Below, piece by piece: positions 6,477 through 8,416 of a stretch of DNA of 8,416 nucleotides. The stretch is from Candidatus Dojkabacteria bacterium (GTDB lineage Bacteria > Patescibacteriota > Dojkabacteria > B142 > OLB20), in assembly GCA_020429485.1 (NCBI GenBank), contig JAGQLK010000044.1, positions 1 through 8,416 of the forward strand. Direction: 5' to 3'. Numbering within the stretch: position 1 is the first letter of the stretch; each line of letters starts with the position of its first letter. The notes beneath the pieces are model-generated. The model worked only from the letters and a program-made list of their open reading frames with translations. It did no database searches and was not told the origin of the DNA. The translations under genes were made by a program, and so were the position numbers.

Positions 6477-7352
6477 ATGTCAGAATTCGGAGATAAATTA
6501 TCACAATTTGGTTATAAGTTTGCAGCTAGTTTGCACCAAAGCATTAGGCAAAATCCTCAGCTTGCATCACGTGATCTTCACAGAGAAGTGATTACAAGCC
6601 CAAGGTGGCTTAGTGTAAATAGTGCAATTAATACTGTTAGAGGAGCAGAAACTCAGTTTGATGGGGATGGCTATGCTTATGAATATGACTATTACCTAAA
6701 TCTAGTGGGTTATAAGCTGGAGTTATTCGACTATTATTTAGGACAGTTGAGAAGAAAACACCATAGTGGTGATGTTAATTCTGCCCTAAATGCTAGAAGA
6801 GCAGCAGTTCACGATGATTTGATTGGTAGAGTCCATGAATATCCAAGAGCTACTAGAGCTGCAGGAGGAGAAGGTAACTTTGAGAACTTTTTAGCATTAT
6901 TTGCGAGGGAAATTACAAGAGCTGGCAGTCCTACAAATGTAGACGAAGGATTCTATGCAGATCAAATTAAATTTGGAAACAGGTTTATTGAACCTGGTAA
7001 TTATTGGGGCGATCAACCCTCTCAGAGAATGAGGACAAGAATGGCCAAAATGTATGATGCTTTATTAGTATTCAATGACCGATTTGAATATAGGCAATTT
7101 ATTAGCCATGTAGTTGAAGAAGCATCACTTCCATTATTCAATACGCATGAAGATTTTTGGGGCGCAGCTTTGCATTTAGAACGTCAGGTCTTTGGTTTGA
7201 CTGGTTATGCTATGCATGAGCCGTTAATGACAGCGGCAGGCAATGTTATAGCTCAAGGAAAGTTCTTTGATCATATGCCAGACCAAGATGAAATTGATCA
7301 GCAAATTGCTAGTGGTGATAAGGGGGCTCCTTTTGATCAGTATGATGAATAA
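6477..7352 (+). CDS. Soluble 291-aa protein of unknown function
   Basis: ATG at 6477 starts a 291-codon frame ending in TAA at 7350-7352. I do not recognise the family. The protein has no signal peptide, no membrane helix and no cysteine. It is unusually rich in aromatic residues, above all in 61-88, where Tyr recurs (GYAYEYDYYLNLVGYKLELF). Alternating helical segments such as YDALLVFNDRFEYRQFISHVVEEA (around 193-216) suggest a mainly alpha-helical fold. Several His/Asp/Glu pairs (HEDFWGAALHLE, 224-235) could bind metal, but no known metal-site spacing is seen. The end is acidic and flexible (QDEIDQQIASGDKGAPFDQYDE). No Shine-Dalgarno precedes the start; the AT-rich CATATTAATTATTTGAT just upstream may contain a -10, implying a very short leader. 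It converges on the DUF427 gene with a 2-nt gap. It follows the secretion ATPase, so it could be a substrate or accessory, but that is only position. Confidence 0.85.
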   Translation: MSEFGDKLSQFGYKFAASLHQSIRQNPQLASRDLHREVITSPRWLSVNSAINTVRGAETQFDGDGYAYEYDYYLNLVGYKLELFDYYLGQLRRKHHSGDVNSALNARRAAVHDDLIGRVHEYPRATRAAGGEGNFENFLALFAREITRAGSPTNVDEGFYADQIKFGNRFIEPGNYWGDQPSQRMRTRMAKMYDALLVFNDRFEYRQFISHVVEEASLPLFNTHEDFWGAALHLERQVFGLTGYAMHEPLMTAAGNVIAQGKFFDHMPDQDEIDQQIASGDKGAPFDQYDE

Positions 7353-7354
7353 AG

Positions 7355-7672
7355 CTAGTTCTGTATTTTGACACCTTTCCAGAAGGCGATGTAATTGGCA
7401 AATGCACCATTACCATCATTCTGTTTAGCAACTAATTCTTCTGAGCCTTCTTTAGGCTCAGCATAATACCATGCAGCATCTTTGTTTGACTCACCGTCTA
7501 CCTCAATATTGTAATAACTTGCTGTTCCTTTCCACATGCATTGGCTTGTTGTCTCACTGTCTGTAAAGAACTCTTTATTGATTGAGCTTGGAGGAAAATA
7601 TACATTGCCCTCAATAATTATAGTTTCTTCACTTTCAGCTATAACTTGTCCATTCCATATCGCTTTAGCCAT
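7355..7672 (-). CDS. DUF427 domain protein, 105 aa
   Basis: The sequence covers the DUF427 family almost end to end. AIWNGQVIAESEET (4-17) matches the family opening A-x-W-x-G-x-x-I/V-A-x-S. It is followed by NVYFPPSSI (23-31), the TTSQCMWKGTASYYNI block (41-56) and DAAWYYAEPK (65-74), then a closing strand IAFWKGVKI (95-103). DUF427 proteins are small beta-rich single-domain proteins found widely in bacteria and some eukaryotes. Their biochemical function is not established, so none is assigned. The length is near the family norm; the segment around residues 78-93 before the last strand looks slightly longer than usual. ATG is read at 7672-7670, with only a weak GAAGA upstream, and the gene ends in TAG 2 nt from the convergent 291-aa gene. 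It is divergent from the three-helix membrane protein, with which it shares a 51-nt upstream region. It may be an acquired accessory gene, judged only from its patchy distribution. Confidence 0.93.
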   Translation of the reverse strand: MAKAIWNGQVIAESEETIIIEGNVYFPPSSINKEFFTDSETTSQCMWKGTASYYNIEVDGESNKDAAWYYAEPKEGSEELVAKQNDGNGAFANYIAFWKGVKIQN

Positions 7673-7723
7673 ATATTGTTTTCTTCAAATATAAGTTAAT
7701 ATAGAATAGCAGTTTTGCCAATA
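7673..7723. promoter_or_regulatory. Shared divergent promoter region
   Basis: The 51 nt between the DUF427 start and the ATG of the three-helix protein must hold promoters for both if each is transcribed alone. For the plus strand, TTGTTT (7676-7681) and TATAGA (7700-7705) are separated by 18 nt, a plausible sigma-70 pair, with expected initiation near 7712 and a leader of about 12 nt. On the minus strand TTGGCA (7721-7716) is a good -35, but only the weak TAACTT (7698-7693) sits 17 nt further on. The two promoters would overlap, so they may compete or share a regulator. Confidence 0.4.
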
Positions 7724-8227
7724 ATGATAAAAGCTATTGCGAATTTCATAACCAAGAAGAAATATTTGCCTATTCGATTAGCCTTTTTGGTATGGATATC
7801 ATTGTTCATCGGAGTATTTTTTGTTTTTGAACAGAAGCAGTATATCGATTTAGGTTTCCTACCTGAAACAGGCATAATTGATGTATGCAGAGATGTAAGC
7901 CGAAAAGAGGAAACCAATCAACTAAGTGAAGTAGAGGAGGGTTATGTTGATTTTTGTAAGGAAAATGTCAAAACAACTAGCCCCGCTATCAACTATCCCG
8001 CTCAAAAAGTCGTAGTTATAGCCATGGGAGTAATGTTGATTACCTTGATTCTTTATTTCTTGGTCAAATACGAGTTTGCAAAAAGTGCACTCAATGTTTT
8101 TGATAGAGCATTTGTCGGCAGTGATGATATTGCTAATTCTGAGCACAAAACAGGATTCGCATCATGGATGCTTTTGCTATTCTTCTTAGTGATAGGTGTG
8201 TTGTTTATTGCAGATAATTATATCTAG
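7724..8227 (+). CDS. Three-helix membrane protein with two cysteines in the outer loop, 167 aa, function unknown
   Basis: ATG at 7724 is preferred; an in-frame TTG at 7715 would add MPI and would crowd the likely transcription start. Numbering from the ATG, helix 1 is at about 19-36 after a basic N-terminus (TKKKYLPIR), helix 2 at about 95-115 and helix 3 at about 146-163. The positive-inside rule places the N-terminus in the cytoplasm and the loop at about 37-94 outside. That loop is acidic and contains the only two cysteines (C55 and C78), which could form a disulfide. Residues about 116-145 form a cytoplasmic segment, and the last residues (ADNYI) lie outside. No enzyme motif or named family is recognised. 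The gene is divergent from DUF427 and ends on a CTAG shared with the stop of a minus-strand membrane protein gene. No Shine-Dalgarno is seen. Confidence 0.78.
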   Translation: MIKAIANFITKKKYLPIRLAFLVWISLFIGVFFVFEQKQYIDLGFLPETGIIDVCRDVSRKEETNQLSEVEEGYVDFCKENVKTTSPAINYPAQKVVVIAMGVMLITLILYFLVKYEFAKSALNVFDRAFVGSDDIANSEHKTGFASWMLLLFFLVIGVLFIADNYI

Positions 8228-8416
8228 CTTTTTGTATTCTTTTTTTCTATCTCGAAGTACCAGTTATCTGTTGCGACTAGGATGATGAATACTAGTGCTA
8301 GGATTGTGAAGAATAAAGCAATAATAATTGCTACTATTACATCTAATTTAAATACTTCAGCTTTTGAATTACTGTTCTTGATCACAAGAACATTGTTCCC
8401 GATGTCTGTAAATAAT
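8224..8416 (-). CDS. 3' end of a membrane protein gene (start lies beyond the window)
   Basis: On the minus strand a frame is open from 8415 to a TAG at 8226-8224, giving 63 residues. About residues 25-48 form a strongly hydrophobic helix (VIVAIIIALFFTILALVF), followed by an aromatic and charged tail, TDNWYFEIEKKNTKS. The other minus-strand frame checked (starting at 8416) meets a stop within 16 codons. The codon pattern is hydrophobic helix plus basic end, as expected of a real C-terminal anchor, so I accept it. The piece before the helix (LFTDIGNNVLVIKNSNSK) is polar, so the full protein may have a soluble or extracytoplasmic part held by this helix. The family is not recognised. The gene converges on the three-helix membrane protein and overlaps it by 4 bases at CTAG. 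A short version starting at an internal GTG cannot be excluded. Confidence 0.6.
   Translation of the reverse strand, partial: LFTDIGNNVLVIKNSNSKAEVFKLDVIVAIIIALFFTILALVFIILVATDNWYFEIEKKNTKS

Noticed and set aside
6400..6591. 63-codon plus-strand frame before and across the start of the 291-aa gene
   Set aside because: It overlaps the longer frame, has no start signal, and its composition looks like translated AT-rich spacer.
1..8416. UGA-as-glycine genetic code
   Set aside because: No internal TGA is found in the clear genes, and TGA stops at 97-99 and 303-305 sit exactly in overlap junctions, so TGA works as stop.

Overview
The window is AT-rich bacterial DNA, densely coded, with very short or overlapping gene junctions and almost no Shine-Dalgarno sequences. 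The best fit is a Candidate Phyla Radiation (Patescibacteria) genome. The basis is the combination of a VirD4/TraD-like ATPase with a single N-terminal membrane helix, a large membrane-anchored PP2C-like/beta-propeller protein, tiny hydrophobic proteins, and a compact bacterial smpB wedged between envelope genes. This is an inference from gene style; no marker here fixes the phylum. TGA is used as a stop (at 97-99 and 303-305, both in translationally coupled junctions), so the UGA=Gly code of Gracilibacteria/Absconditabacteria is unlikely.

Region 1-3191 is a tight four-gene plus-strand block. It holds the end of an unidentified gene, a 69-aa two-helix membrane protein (GTGA overlap), an 812-aa protein (ATGA overlap) and smpB (1-nt gap). 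The 812-aa protein joins a cytoplasmic PP2C-fold domain that has lost its metal-binding aspartates, an acidic linker, one membrane helix, a coiled coil and a probably extracytoplasmic beta-propeller. It looks like a signalling or scaffolding protein, not an active phosphatase. SmpB is the trans-translation factor.

Region 3192-6361 starts at a possible promoter and encodes a Gln/Pro-rich protein with a compact, probably folded C-terminal module, then an 848-aa VirD4/TraD-type RecA-like ATPase with clear Walker A and Walker B motifs and a Gly/Met/Pro-rich tail. Together with the upstream membrane proteins this suggests a cell-envelope DNA or protein transfer apparatus of type IV secretion type, but no other canonical VirB component lies inside the window.

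Region 6362-8416 is a mixed accessory tail. It contains an AT-rich hairpin, an unrecognised soluble 291-aa protein, a convergent DUF427 gene, a divergent three-helix membrane protein with two cysteines in its outer loop, and the 3' end of a minus-strand membrane protein. The last two genes stop on the same CTAG palindrome. No tRNA, rRNA, CRISPR array, insertion sequence or integrase was seen. No stretch longer than 300 bases lacks a gene.
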